Shown here piece by piece: positions 50,177 to 63,811 of a stretch of 64,000 bases of DNA (position 1 is the stretch's first letter; the number at the start of each line of letters is the position of its first letter). The notes under the pieces are model-generated. The model saw only the letters and a program-made list of their open reading frames with translations. It ran no database searches and was not told where the DNA came from. The DNA lies in the NCBI RefSeq assembly GCF_000165425.1, contig NW_001799289.1, positions 187,342 through 251,341 of the forward strand, read 5' to 3'. Position numbers and translations under genes: made by a program. The DNA comes from Paramecium tetraurelia (taxonomy: Eukaryota; Ciliophora; Oligohymenophorea; Peniculida; Parameciidae).

Positions 50177-50695
50177 TCAATGACATCTGCTCTTCATCAA
50201 AGTTATTTACTCTTTTAAAATTTACTCAACTAACTTATATTCTTTTTATTTTTCATTCCTAAGTTCTTCCTCAAGCGCCTTTATATCCATTTATTAATGA
50301 GCACCAATCCTTTGAATTTGACTGTTTTGTAGGATAACCTACAATTAATGTCTAAGCTTTTATTTGAATTCTTTCGTTTTTGTTATTTGCTCACATTTGA
50401 TGCCTTCCTGAATTTAGGCAATTTATTTAAGCAAATCAATTTGTCTATCATAATCTAAAGTTTATTGAATAAATGTACCTTTATGAGGTTGCTTGATAAC
50501 CCCTTGTTTTCTGAATTTATTTAGTATAGCTTTTGCTGTTGAAAAGTTAATCTTACAAATTTAAGCAGAAGCTCTTATAGTTTTGTTATCACATAAAACA
50601 AGTTTGAGAAATTCGATTCTAGAGGCTAACTTTTTCTTTTTGTCTTTTGTACAATTCTTATTTTAGATATTCCTAAATTACTTGGCTTCCGACAT
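50177..50695 (-). CDS. Small helix-turn-helix protein, 172 aa
   Basis: A single intron-less frame from ATG 50695 to TGA 50179-50177. After a basic start (KDKKKKLASR) comes a homeodomain-like helix-turn-helix at about residues 27-75: FLKLVLCDNKTIRASAQICK then INFSTAKAILNKFRKQGVI. This resembles the DNA-binding heads of transposases and psq/paired-type regulators. The C-terminal half is coiled-coil-like and Gln-rich. There is no catalytic domain of a transposase next to it. It may be a small DNA-binding protein or a domesticated fragment; target unknown. Confidence 0.55.
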
Positions 50696-52267
50696 TGAGA
50701 TATTAAAAAATATTAATTTAGTATTTTGAAAGAAAAATCACTTATTAGGAATTAATTATAATCATCGAACAATCAAAACTTATATAATATATGTGGAGGT
50801 AGATATGACATAATGCCTTATCAATTTTTCAGTTTCTAACATTAATACTATATATAATTATATAATAGTTAATATATATTTTTCATTTTTGAAATTACTG
50901 GATAGAATTAAACTTATAGTATTCTAAGGAGGAAGATGCTTGAAATTCCTTGTAAAATGAATCAACACAATTTAAAAAGAACATTTACATAAATATTGAT
51001 TGAATATTACCCTTCAAATTTTGAAAGTAACATTCATGTTTTTTTAGAATTTCTTGTAAAATCATTACACCCTTTGTTCTTTATTACTCAACCGATTTTT
51101 CAATCTAAATAAATATAAAATTATAATACTACCTAGTCAAATTCGTGCATATTAAATTATCTAAATTTACGTCCTATATTTTTATTTAGAAATTCTATTT
51201 TTGATTTACCGTTAAAAGTTCTAAAAACATCATGTCTTTTTGTTATTTCACATAAATAAACCTTGAATCTCATTTATATTTGTCTAATTTTAGAATAAAT
51301 CTCATTACTTAATTAATTATCTCAATTAATGGAATTTACTAGTAAATTAAATTGAAACTTTTAATCATTAAGGCAATTATTAGACTTCGAAAACAAACTT
51401 TTATTCAAACCTGCATATCCTTAAATCATTACCTAACCTAATTTTTATAAAACGTTTTAGATTTCTATATTGTAAGATTACAGTTATGCTTTTATAATTG
51501 AACTTGCAACATTTTATAACGTAGCATCAACTTATTATAACGCTAAGTTGACTCTGTTAAATGTGAAATTTAATAAATTTTGTCATAGTTAAAGGAAGTC
51601 TTTTAAACTATTTTTAGGTAACCCAATCTTATAAGATTCTGAATTTAAGGTTTTATAGTACCTCCATTTTTAGTAATTTACCAGTTTATTTAGAATTATT
51701 GATACTATTATTTCTAAAGAAAATCTTTACTCTTGCGATAAATTAGAAGTTACCATTGATTTTCTTTCAAGAAGTTAATTAAATTATTTTTTTTATCTCA
51801 CAACTTTCCTTCAAGTTCTACTAATTTAGTCTTCTAAATCTTTTATTGAAGTATTAAAATTATCTGTATCTTGGTCCAAAATATGCTGTTAAAAAAATTA
51901 TTTATTATCTAATTTTACTTTTAATTCTAAATTTTTTAAGTTTCTTTTCTGCTATTTATGATTATAAAGTAGCGATTTCTTTAGACATTTTATTTTTCTA
52001 ATTTTGAGTTGGCATTACAATTACAATGGTAAAAAAAAATTATTAAATCCAGAGCTTACATTAATTTTATGAAGTAATTAAGAGAATCGTTTCTTTGTTT
52101 TGAATTAAGATAAATAACCTGACTTATTTAAGGTTTAAAGATTGCCCTAAAATTTATTTTCAAGGGGGTTTGTTTCTTTTTAAGGAGCAAATTTAATTTA
52201 ATTAATTTATATGAATTTGTTATTTTTTCATATTAAGTCTCAAAATGTCCAAAATCTGTCTTATACA
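50696..52267 (-). pseudogene. Degenerate coiled-coil sequence of unclear gene structure
   Basis: On the minus strand, from about 52020 to 51430, segments with coiled-coil and protein-like composition occur in successive different frames: around ATG 52012 (MSKEIATLQSQIAEKKL), then KNLELKVKLDNKQFF, then a longer one containing NLIRLGYLKIVQKTS. Several frame changes have no convincing short intron between them. The region directly follows the giant coiled-coil gene and may be its duplicated or decaying tail. The parts 50696-51050 and 52020-52267 look non-coding. I cannot give exon limits with confidence. Confidence 0.35.
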
Positions 52268-55200
52268 TCAAAATTAATTATGCTAAAGATTGAAATATAT
52301 TTACTAATGTAGATATTTTAATTTTTCTGTTTCAAAATGCTGTCCTATTTACAAATCTTTATTGTATAGTTTAGTTGGTTCTAAACTGATCTCTTCTTAT
52401 GAATTGGCTATTTATATTTTAGGATATTTATCCTCTAATACTATTGCTTAGGATTCTATGAAATTATAAAACTGGTCTTGATATTCAATTAATAAATTTA
52501 TTTATATATGAATCAATAATTTTGTATATCTTATTAAGTAAATTATTGTGATTGTAACTTTTTATGCTGTTAATTCTATAAATAATTGTAAGAATAGAAA
52601 TACTTTTATATGATTTAATCTAGAATTTTCACTGGCTAATAGAGCTAATTTGTTTTCCAATTCTATAATTTTCTTATCTTTCTCAAAATCATTGCTCATT
52701 CCATAACTGTGATTAGCACTACGAACAGAATTCTACTTGCCTGACTATTAAAGTTGTTCCTAAAGTTGATTATATTCAATATCCTATGATTTTATTTTTT
52801 CCACTAAGACTTGAATTTCTTCTAACATCTCTTAATTTTATTATTAAAGTTCAACAAATTATTGACTTCTTTAAGATGATCGATTGGGAATTGCATTAAG
52901 AATCAATAGATTAATCATTTATTCCAATGTTTAATCACCCTAATAACATAAATTAAAAGCATACATAAATAGGAAATTCTTTCAAAATCATTTATCGATA
53001 TTAATTTTCTATATCCTTTGATGGCAATTTTGAGTTTCTAAGATTTAATTCTAATTGTTTATTTTTCTAATTATTTCAATTATATATTTACTTATTATTC
53101 TTGCTTATAGTTTTCTATCATATCCGCTAAATCATTTTCTGAATCTTATAATTTTAAATTCAACTCATCTAATTGCGTAGTAAGTTTTTAGATTTTTAAT
53201 TCAAGTATTTTGTTTTCCTATTGAATATTGAGATTGTTAATTGTGATATTTGGATTTAATGATAAATTCTGATTTATTCTTAAGATTGCTAATTCATTTT
53301 AGTAGTTATCTGATTAATATTTCAATTTGCTATTCTCTTCCTCTAATAACTTAATTTCTTGATCTTAATCTTCATAGCCCTTTTATAAAATTTTAAATTA
53401 TTCTTCCAATGAATTTATTAATCTCTATTTTTCTTCAATTTCCTTATCGTAGAATTTAACCAAATTGCCTGATTGACCCTTTTCACTTAGACTATAATCT
53501 TTTTAAGAATTTGATAGTTACTATTAGAGCTCTATAATTTTATCTTTTAGAGCTCTCTTCTTCTACTTTTACTTTTACTGATATTCATTATTTTATAATA
53601 TATTAAGTTATCTTTGCAGATTTCTGTTTTATTCTTCTTAGTCTCTTAAACTTTTCTGCACTTATTGTAGGTTTGTTTATAATAATGTGATTTAATCCAT
53701 TTGCTTATTAGAAGGATTAGAAATTTCATTTCTTCCTTGTTTTAGTTGATTTTAAAGCTTTTCTATTTGTCTTCTATAGTTTTATATTTCATTCTAATTA
53801 GTGTTTTATTCTGAAGTTATTTATTATTTTAATATTATTATTTCTTACTTTTAAATTTCATTTTATTAAGTTAATTATCTGATTTATTATCTTAATTAAT
53901 TAGATTGATCAAATTTAAAATTCTATCCATCACTCTTTAATATCTCATTTTCATTAATCAATTAGTTGATAGTCTTTTTTAAATCAGCTATTTCATTTTA
54001 CTCTAGTGTTGAATCCTAATTTATATCATTAAGTTAATTCTACAACAATCTGATTTAATTTTAATAATTTCCTTATTAATCTTATAATTATTTAATCTAA
54101 GTTGATAATTTTCTTATTTCATCTTAATCTTATTGTCTGATGATATTCAATTGGCTAATCTATTTTAATAATTATTAATTCAATTGATTGGCTGATTCTA
54201 ACTTTTCATTTGCTTGTTAATTGTAGGTATTAATATCCTTTTATTAATTAAGTATTTATTATGATAATTATTAATTTTATTTTTAAAGTTTTTCATTTTA
54301 AACATTTTAATCTTAATATTATTAAGTTAATAGACCTAGTTTATTCTATAAATCTTTTATGTCCTTTTTTGACATGTTTAGTTAATCACTCAATTATTAT
54401 TGTCTTTAATTATGCTCCTCTGTTAATTTCTTAATTTCATTCTCTTGCCTAAATTATAAATATTTGACCTTTTCATCATATTCATTGAGTTATTTTTCTA
54501 ATAGAAAATGCTATGATGAAAACATTTAAACTTAACTAGTCAATTTAATATTTTATCCATGCAATTGTTAAACTTCTTCTGGCTAATGAAAAGTAACAGT
54601 AGATTCATAGTTTATAGATTCTTTTTCTTGCTATTATTTAATCTCATCTTCCAAATGAGTAATCCTATTTTACAAAGTCTTTGCTTATTTATCATACAAC
54701 ACTAATTGATGTTGTAACTCTTTATTCATTTAATTTGTTTTATTTTCTTTTTCCTGTATTGCTTCATACAAGTGTTTAAATTTCAATTCTTAAGAGGCTG
54801 TCAAATTCGTAACTGATTGATTGTCCTTGAATTTTACATTCTGTAATTCAATCTCCATTTAATGCAACTAACTTTTAAGTTAATTGTTTTCATTCACTAT
54901 AGCGACCTATAATTCTTAATAATAGTTTTATTATTGTAAAAAGTCTTACTATTGTCTCTAGATCTCATATTCTCGTTCTCTTAATTGTTAACTCAATTTA
55001 AGTATTTATTATTTATTCTCTTGGTTTTGTTTGTTCAATTGGTCCACTTAATCCAGCAGATCAACTGAATTATTATGAAATGTTGATATCTATCTTCTTA
55101 CACTATTTTGATAGTCTATCATCTTCTATTCATGTTCTAACTTCACCTATTCTTAATCATTTATCAATTAATCAATTTATTCATTTAGCTATTCATTGAT

Positions 55201-58200
55201 TAATTAGTACTGTGTAATCTTTTGTCTAAGATCATTCATCTCTCTAACATTATTCTATTATTATGATTCTAAGAAGTTTTTCCTATATGTTATTTCTTCA
55301 ATGATATTTGACTTTTCCTATAATTCTCTATCTAAATCATTTATCCTCTGAGTTGAAGAAAAGGTAGTTTATTATTATGATTATTTCTCAATTTATTTCT
55401 ATTATTGTTCGATCAGAACTTATAATTCTTACATTTAATTCTAAACAGGCATATACATTTATTGTAAAGATTATATTTATAAATTCAGACTTCTAATCTC
55501 GACATTCTATTGTTCAGTTTATAATTAGAGGTTTTTATTTTGAAGAATCTTTTCTTGCAATTTTGAATTTAAATCATTAATTTATTTATCAGCCACTAAT
55601 TAATTATTTTTAGAATCTTCCTCAGAACATTGTGATTTATTTAATCTTTGTAAGTTTTACAATGAAATATTTAACAATTTAACCTAAGATTGCAATTACT
55701 ATTTTTCTCTTTCTAAAAATACTATTGTTTTTCATGTTAAGCTTACTGTTCTTGTAGTTATTATTTCAACTATTAGTATGTCTTTTCTAATTAGTTGACC
55801 TTTATAGCATAATCTTCATTTCTTACTAATAGCTTGTTACTATCCATTATTATCCTATTTTATTCCTATTCCAGCTATCTTTTCTCATTTTCTAAATTAT
55901 CTATCTTATCAAGATATAAACTTAATTATTTCTATTATTCCTCATATTTCTTCTCTAATCCATTTTTCTTTTGCTACTAGTTTTCATAATTAGAAATTAA
56001 TTAATTTTACTCTTAAATTTTATTTTGTAATTCTACATTTTATTATTTTAATTGTTAATTCTCAAATGATACAATTTAAGAAGTTTAATCTTGCTTCAAT
56101 TAAAATACTCTAACTTCGGAATTTTATTTAACAGTTACCAACTATTCTTACTTTAACTTCATCTATAATTCTAAAATCTGTTATTCTTAAGTTTAATTTA
56201 ATTCATTTATTACAGTTATATTTTTTCTTAGTTCTCTATTTTAATCATTTAGTCTATCTATTTATTGATATAACTCAGAATGCTCTTATTATAATTGATT
56301 TATTAATTGCGTTTATTACGTTTTTGATGATTATAAATTTTCTAATTATTAGTTCATAGCCTTTACTTTTGAATTAATTTAATCATCAAATGATACAATA
56401 TTTATTTCTTTTTTCTTCTTTTAATTTATTTCTCTCTCTAATTTTTCCTAATTTTATTATGAAGATTCTAATGCCTTTTGAACGTATTAAAGTTTAAGAA
56501 TTAATTCACTATTTTCATTTTTAACTTAATTCAAACTCTGAATTGTTCTAGTTAAATCATTTTATAGACTTTATTTATCTTAATTAAGTAAATCTACCTA
56601 ATTTCTTAATCTAATATTAGTGTCAACTATTTCTGAATTCATTTTCTCAATGAGTTTATTATCAGTAAATGATTCCGAAGACTATTGATGAAAGCATGGC
56701 AATTTATTATTCCCATTTTCCATTAAAAACTGAGATTCTCCATTCCAATCAACTTCAGATTTTTCCTATCTGCTAGACTCTGATCTTTTGCTCATTCTGT
56801 GTATAGAACTTTTCATTGTTTATTAATGAGAAACAGCAATTTATTTAGGTTAGATATTCTTTTATTTATTTTACAATTCAATTTTTAATTATTTGATCAA
56901 TTACTATTAATCCTAGATTACAACCATGGATTACTCCTTCAAATCCAACTTTCCTTTAATTAATTTATTTTCTTATTTTAATTTAGCAATTTCCTCTTTT
57001 AAATATATTATAGAATTATCCTTTTCCTCATTAATCATTTAGAGATTGTCTGCCCTTTCTTAAAATTCATGTTGATCCATTAGTTGTACCTATAATTTTT
57101 CAAATTCACTTAATAGTTGTTAGGCATATTCTCTTTATTAATCAATAACACTGTCTTTCTCTAATAATTTTTATTGAGTTTAGGACTTTAATTAATTAAT
57201 TTCAGCATTCTTTTTTACTAATAAATCATTTAATGCTATGATTTAAACATTAAAATCCATGATTGGAAATTCTAGTTTTTAATTTAAATTTGATTATTTC
57301 ATATCCTCTAATTATTAAGTCAACACATCCATTTATTTATTATAATGATTTTATAACATCTAAATTTAAACATTTTTAACCATACTCTTTTATTTAGTAG
57401 CCTCCTCTGCATCCTCTTGCAATTGCTTATATTAATTAGTTACTATTTCGAATTATTGTTTTAAATTTTGCAATTCATTTATTAAACCTGAATTTTGTGA
57501 TGTCTATTATTGTAATCTCATCAATTATATAATTAAATCTTCATTCAATTTCTATTATTCTTTCAATCTTTCATTCCAAGTTTAAACTTCCATTTCTTAT
57601 GCTTCTGCTAATTCATCGCATCTTTCTCTTTCTTCCTAAATTTATCGTTTCTGAATAGTGATTCTTTGATTTAGATTTTCAATCTCTTTCTTTGCTTCTT
57701 AATCTTTTTATCCCAACTTTTTATTCGCATTTTATAATTATAATTCCAACTCATTAATTCTTTTCTATAATTATTGTAACTTCTGCTTCAATTCCAATAT
57801 ATAACTCTTCTAATTTCCAATTTCAATATCTTTCTCTTTTAATTAGAAATCATCAATCACTTGTAGATCATTTTTCTATTCATTAATGATTTTTAATTCT
57901 AAAACAACTTATTTATATAATGTTTCCACTCTTGATAATTCTGACTATAATTTTATGATCTCTGAATCTTTATCAGCTTGAGCATTTAATGATTCCTTGT
58001 TCTTCTAATGACTCAAATTATAGACTTACTATGCTTCAAGCTGAGATAGCTTCAATTATTCCTTGATTTATTTTCCTTCTCTTACAGAATTATCATACTG
58101 CTGTTACAATTAGTCAATTTTAGTTTATAAATTATAGATCTCCTTTTTATGGGCTAAATTTTATTAATTGATCACATTTAATAACTCTAAAAATCAAGAT

Positions 58201-60004
58201 AATTAATACCCTCTTTGCTATTTTTCAATGTTGCCATCTAATTCTACATTAATTCATCTTTTCTTTAATCTCTACTATTAAAATTTTATGTCTTATCTTA
58301 AAGTTCGTTTAACTTGACCTTCATCAAATCTAATTGAATAATAGAATTCTCTCTCTCCTTTTATAAATCTAAGATCTGTTTATTAAGCAATGATAATTAA
58401 ACATTAAATAATTCTTTCTAAGAATTTAAAAATTAATTATGATTCTACTCGATTACGTAAATCTTTTCCTTGTTAGTTTAATCCATCTATGCCAATTACA
58501 TCTGATATTATTAAGTTAATTGATAAATATCTTCTTTTGTCTATTTTGATAAATTATTGTATTTTTCAGTCCAAAATTAATCTACCTGTTTTATTTGTCG
58601 ATTTAATTCTTCATTTGATAAAGTTATAACCTTTTAGGATTACATCTTATTATTATTGTTTAATTAATCATTCTAGATTAATAGTTCTTTCTCTCTCTGA
58701 TCAAACTTCAATTTCATCTAGTCTATTTCTTAAACTTTCAAGACCTTCATCTCTAATAATTAGCTTTCTGCTTACTGAAGCTACTAATTTTTCAATTAAA
58801 TTTCCTTTTAAAATGAGGCAACTTATAAATTCAATTATTTGATTTAAGCATCTGATTCTGTTTATGATAAACAAAGGGATTTGTGTTTTTCACTCAGCTG
58901 TCTTTATAAATCCAAGTTTTGGTTCTTTAGTTGATTGATTTCATTATTCAATTTTTAAGTGTATTAATTGGAGGATTATTATTACATATTTAAATCTTTT
59001 TCTAGATTATCAATCTATACCTTTAGATCACCCTTTTTTCTATCATATTGAGTGTTCTCTGATTCAATTGCTAATTATAATTTCTGAACCTGAATCATCA
59101 TTTATTACAACTTCTTTTGATTCTAATTGTTAATCTATTCAAAATTTTAATTATTTTCCTTTATTTCTTATGCCTTTTTGGCCAGATCTTAATTGGCCTT
59201 TTCAATTATTGTATTTTTTTAGCCTATTTCCTATTCCATTTAAGTTATCTTCATTTATGCTTACAATTAAAATTATGCTAGCTTATCATTAAAGTCTTAT
59301 TAACATTTTTATTAGATTTATTATGCTTAAATCAATTACTAGGATTTTGTTGCATTTACAGCTTCATAGTTGGCAGTACTCTAGTAAAGTTCATTCTTTT
59401 TGATATTAATTTCCTTCATTAATTTATCCAATTGATCATTTTTTAAAGACAACTCAGAAGTCAATGATTCTATTTTACTTGTGGCTGACAATTACATTTT
59501 ACGAATTTATTCTTAGAGTTCTTCTATTACTTTTTTAGAATTGGTATCCAATTACGAGATTTGGTATGTTTTTTATTATTATAAACTGTCATTATTTCTC
59601 TGTAATTAAAGTATTTCATTCTTTAGCTTTTGGATATCTGTGTTGGCTCTTTCCAAATTCTGTTTACTTTAATCCTTTTCAATGTTATTAGTTTCTTAAA
59701 CTTGCTTCAGCTAATTTTTCAATTAATTATTTTGGTCAGTTAATTATTCAATTGCTTTCTTTTGATCTGTGTTGCCTTGGGAAATCTATTGAATTTGAAG
59801 TTGTAATGATTGATTTATTTGAATTTGCTGTTATAGTTAATTGACTTGACCCTTATAATCCATTTCTAATTATGATAATTATTGATTCTTGGTTTTCACT
59901 TCATTTTGCAAAGACTTTATCTCGAATTCTAATCTATTGTTTTTGTTCAATGAGTTTCGTAGCCACACTTCTTAATTTCGATTTTATTCTGGTGTTTGAG
60001 ACAT
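52268..60004 (-). CDS. Giant coiled-coil protein, about 2,535 codons
   Basis: From ATG 60004 nearly the whole 7.7 kb reads as uninterrupted coiled coil extremely rich in Gln, Asn, Lys, Glu and Leu. Introns fitted: 58209-58187 (23 nt), 53091-53067 (25 nt), 52964-52940 (25 nt), 52603-52576 (28 nt, less certain) and 52558-52530 (29 nt, AAG acceptor, less certain). Near 55715 the frame jumps by one base inside an A-rich run; the total coding length is accordingly one base short of a multiple of three, so one base may be missing there. A short non-helical stretch around 56690-56820 (Ser-rich, with CHQSSES-like text) separates two rods. It is probably a long fibrous scaffold of the cortex, basal body or Golgi; no specific homologue was recognised. 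Confidence 0.75.
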
Positions 60005-60477
60005 TAAATTAATTATATAATATTTGGAACATTTATAACATGATTCTATTGTTATTTTCATTAAACAAATACAATAATAAAAACAATACAATACCTAGCC
60101 TAATCTACTTAAAATTGAACAAAATTCTACTGATTTAAGATTAATCATTTAAAAAATGGAAAGTCATTAAGTAAATTTTTTAATTTACTGAAATCACTTT
60201 GCCATTCCAGACTACTTATAATTTGATTAAGAAAATGATATAGATTGAATATTTCAATTAACAATTTAATTTTAGAAATAATTTATAGAGTACATTAAAA
60301 ATAAATATTATTTATTTTAAGATTTCTTATCAGACTAAATTCCTAAGATAAAATAATTAGTTTATTTAAATTTTATTAGTTCCTGCTTATAGTGAATCAG
60401 AGATTATTAAACTATCTAAATAAAAGAATTAAAAATTAATTTATTAATTATGATAAAAAAATGTTTAATATTTTACA
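60005..60477. other. Intergenic, no gene seen
   Basis: 473 bases of AT-rich sequence between the trichocyst gene (3' end) and the giant coiled-coil gene (5' end), both minus-strand. No coding-like frame or RNA was visible. Confidence 0.5.
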
Positions 60478-61530
60478 TCATTATTATTCAGCAGCTCTTC
60501 TGGTAGCCAATCTTTCTAATTCATTGACTAAGACTAATTCTTATCTTCTTCCTGCAGTGACAGCTTCATATTCAACATCGAAACTGTGACATAAATCAGC
60601 AGCGTCATCCCATAAAGTTTAATTTCTCTATCTTTTGTTAGTAGCAGCTTAAGCAACTGCGGTTTAGGTTGAAATTGTTCCTTATAAGTTTTCAGCTTTG
60701 CTACTTAAATGAGTCTTGGCATCGTCAAGTCTAGCTTATGAACTAAGATAAAGATCTTTTTGTTATGCGAAAAGACCCAAAGCAGTAGTGTTATCTGCTG
60801 TGTATGATGCCCAAGCTTCTTCAACTGTATTTCTCAAGGTTTATAACAATTAGACGAGTCTTTCAGCTGCACCTTCTGAATCTTCTTCTTAAGTAATTTA
60901 AGCCAAAGCACCAATGGCTTACATGAATGTCTTGTTCATTTTGGTAGCAATAGCCGATTTCATTAATTTAGTTGTCATCTCAGCAACTTAAACCAATGAA
61001 GCTTTGCCCTTAGCTAGAGCAGTAGCAAGATCAATGGAATCATCAATGGCATTGATGGCATCGTTGAAGGAAACAGCTCCTCTGTTGTAGGATTGAGTGT
61101 CTTCCTTTCTGGCATCATTAATTAAACCAATGTGTAGAGAAACTGTATTCAAAATATTTTCGGTTTCTCCAAGAGTTGCTTAAGTTTTTTTCAAAAGGAT
61201 GGTGGCTGTCTTTAGAATACCATTGGCAATTTTGAGTTTGCCATTGGCATCTTCAACTTCAAGTTTTCTGTAAGAGATCTCACTATCGCATTCAGTTTTT
61301 TATGCGTTGTAGACATCGTCATGTCCACCTTGTTCTTATGCGACTGCTGATTTAAAGGAATTAAGGATTCCCTTGATTGAATCTAGTGGTGAATGGGTTT
61401 TAAGCTTATTTTCAACTTCAACCATGATGTTCATGATGCTTCTTTTACCACCATATTGTAGTGGGTACTTTTACATCAAGCTAGCATTGCTAATGGCTAA
61501 GACAACCAAGATTGTGAATGCAATTTTCAT
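60478..61530 (-). CDS. Trichocyst matrix protein, 350 aa
   Basis: A single intron-less frame from ATG 61530 to TGA 60480-60478. It begins with a clear signal peptide (MKIAFTILVVLAISNA). A helical protein with regular Ala, Lys, Glu and Asp follows, for example around KTATILLKKTQATLGETE and RLDDAKTHLSSKAENLQ. Its C-terminus has RNQTLWDDAADLCHSFDVEY, a hallmark-like block of Paramecium trichocyst matrix proteins. These are made as precursors, cleaved, and crystallise in the exocytotic trichocyst. Base composition is richer in G and C than in the neighbours, as expected for a highly expressed gene. Confidence 0.9.
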
Positions 61531-62379
61531 ATATTAATAATTGATTTTTTCTTATTTTCGAAAGTTCCTTATATACCACAAAATCTTCAGATTAAAAACG
61601 GATTGTGGCAAAAAAAAAAAATAATAATTTATTAAAAATTTGATTCTGTTTATAAAATTAAAAAATTAATTTTTTAATCCACGTATTTTGATTAATTAAT
61701 TTTTCGAATTATTTTCTTTAAAGAATTAATATTTATGAACTAATTTCTATTAACGGGAAATTTTTAGATATTTAAATAATAATAAATAATGGGAGAAATA
61801 AAATATTCATAATTAATTTCTATAACAGCAGTAAATAACCGTTAAGGATACAAACTATGATATATGCCGAAGAAATAGATGAACTCTTATTTGGAATGAA
61901 TTTTTAACGATTCATTAATTTTTTATTTGATTTGAGAAATTTCTACAAATTACAAATTATAAATTTATATAATATTCGGATCAATATGTTAAGAAAGAAG
62001 AATGATTATGTCATAAAAGCTGATATATATAAATTAAAGTTTGTATTTAGTTATTTCAGAAATAGAAGTCTATTATTGATTATTTATTAAATGCTTCATT
62101 CACTTCTCAATCTTTCAATATTTTATATTCATTCACATATGGAATTAGTATCTTTTCAATTTAAGATTTTTTACATTAATTATAATGTAGGTTGGTTATA
62201 TTTAATTTGATAGAAAGTTTAGCACCTTGATTATTGATAAATTATATTATTTAATCATGAAAAGAGCAACTGATGGGAACTATTGTAACTATATGAACTA
62301 TATTCTTAGATGAAAATGAATACATTGCTAATTAGGAGGATAAATTACTTGAGAAGATGAGAAAGAAACAGGTATGATA
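61531..62379. other. Intergenic between divergent genes
   Basis: About 850 bases, very AT-rich, between the trichocyst gene (minus) and the coiled-coil gene (plus). An A/T homopolymer tract (10 A) sits near 61611-61620. A short frame near 62260-62340 precedes the coiled-coil start but is broken by TGA and is not called. Confidence 0.5.
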
Positions 62380-63681
62380 ATGTCTAAAAGAGAGGAACGA
62401 GAATTGGAGCAATTAAAATTATATGAGTAATAGTAAAAAGAATAGGAAAGAAGAAAAGTCACTCTCTTAGAATCCACTCGTTCAAAATAACAATAAGTAG
62501 AGTTGGCCTTGAAGGAGAAGAGATAAATGGTGAGTATATATCATAATATAAATCTTCTAGATAGAATTGAAGAGAAAAGAAAAAGAGAAGGAAAAATTGC
62601 TTTAAGTGTAAAAGATGGAATAAGAAAAACTTAAAGAATTGACGGAAAGGGAAATCAGCAGAGATTTTGTTATATAAGAATTACATAGCAATAAACATAG
62701 TTAATAAGGAGTAATTCTAGATAAGATTAAACCATCTATTGTAAAAAAGTAATAGTATAATTTACGTAAGAATAGCTGAAGGAATAATAAATACATAATA
62801 AGAGGAAATATTAATAAAGAAAATTGAGTTGGACAAATTAAAGAAGGAATAAGAGGAATAGATATAAGATTTGAGAGAGAGAAAGGAATTGTTGTTGAAA
62901 GAATTGAAGTAAGCAAAAAGAAAACAATTAAAAAAAGTGAAACAAAGAAATGAAGCAGAATATTAAGCATAATATGAAGAGAAGAAACAAAAAATAGAGT
63001 AATATAAGAAAAAGTTAGATGATATTGAACTGAATTAATAAGTTAAAATTGAATTGATTGAATAAAAAAAAAGGGAGAAGATGGAGAAATTAAAAAAAGT
63101 GATGGTGTATTTATTATATTGATTTTTTAGGAAAATCAAAAAAAAATAATGGAAGAAAAGAAAGAAAAAGATAAATAAAAACTTTCACATTTAGATGAAA
63201 AGATTAATTAGATTTCTGAAAGAATGAAATCCACGGAAGATAAAATGGAGAAAATAGAAAAAGAAAAGGCAAGACATAGATAAAATGTATAATTCTATTA
63301 ATATTTAAGATTAAATCTAGAAATGGCAGTATTCAAAATAATAAATCATAAACATATAAAGATAAGATTAAATAAAAGGAACAAGAGCATTTAAAATCAA
63401 TTACAGAAACTTATTTAATTTCTAAACTCAAATAGTAATAAGAAAAACTAAAAAAAGAAGAACTCATTAGGGATCACAAAAAGAAGGCTGCGAAAATATT
63501 ATAAGAGATGGTAGAAATTAAGGATAAAAAGTTAAAAGAGAAATTAGAAAAAGCATAATAATTTAAGGATGAAAAAGAATAATTGTTTGTGCAATATCAA
63601 CAACTAGCTAAAGAAATTGAAAAAAGGAAAAACAAGCTACTTTTTAGCAGTCCTAAACATAATATTGTAGAAGATAAATGA
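62380..63681 (+). CDS. Highly charged coiled-coil protein, 397 aa
   Basis: Four introns are removed: 62530-62560 (31 nt), 62749-62770 (22 nt, AAG acceptor), 63099-63130 (32 nt) and 63287-63309 (23 nt, AAG acceptor). The spliced frame opens MSKREERELEQLKLYEQQQK and is nearly all Lys/Glu/Gln coiled coil with long single-helix-like stretches, ending LLFSSPKHNIVEDK. Both AAG-ending introns are needed to keep the frame. Composition resembles microtubule- or cilium-associated helical proteins, but no family motif was seen. Function unknown. Confidence 0.7.
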
Positions 63682-63811
63682 ATTATTAAATTAGTTGTAT
63701 TTATAGAGTCTATTAAATAATTAATATAATAATGTAATAATAATAATAATAGCCAAGATAATTGTAAAGGATAAAGGAGAGATTTGCAATTGCAATGAAT
63801 TTAGTTTAATT

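Noticed and set aside
50177-50695. Calling a transposon around the helix-turn-helix gene
   Set aside because: No terminal inverted repeats, target-site duplication or catalytic domain were seen nearby.
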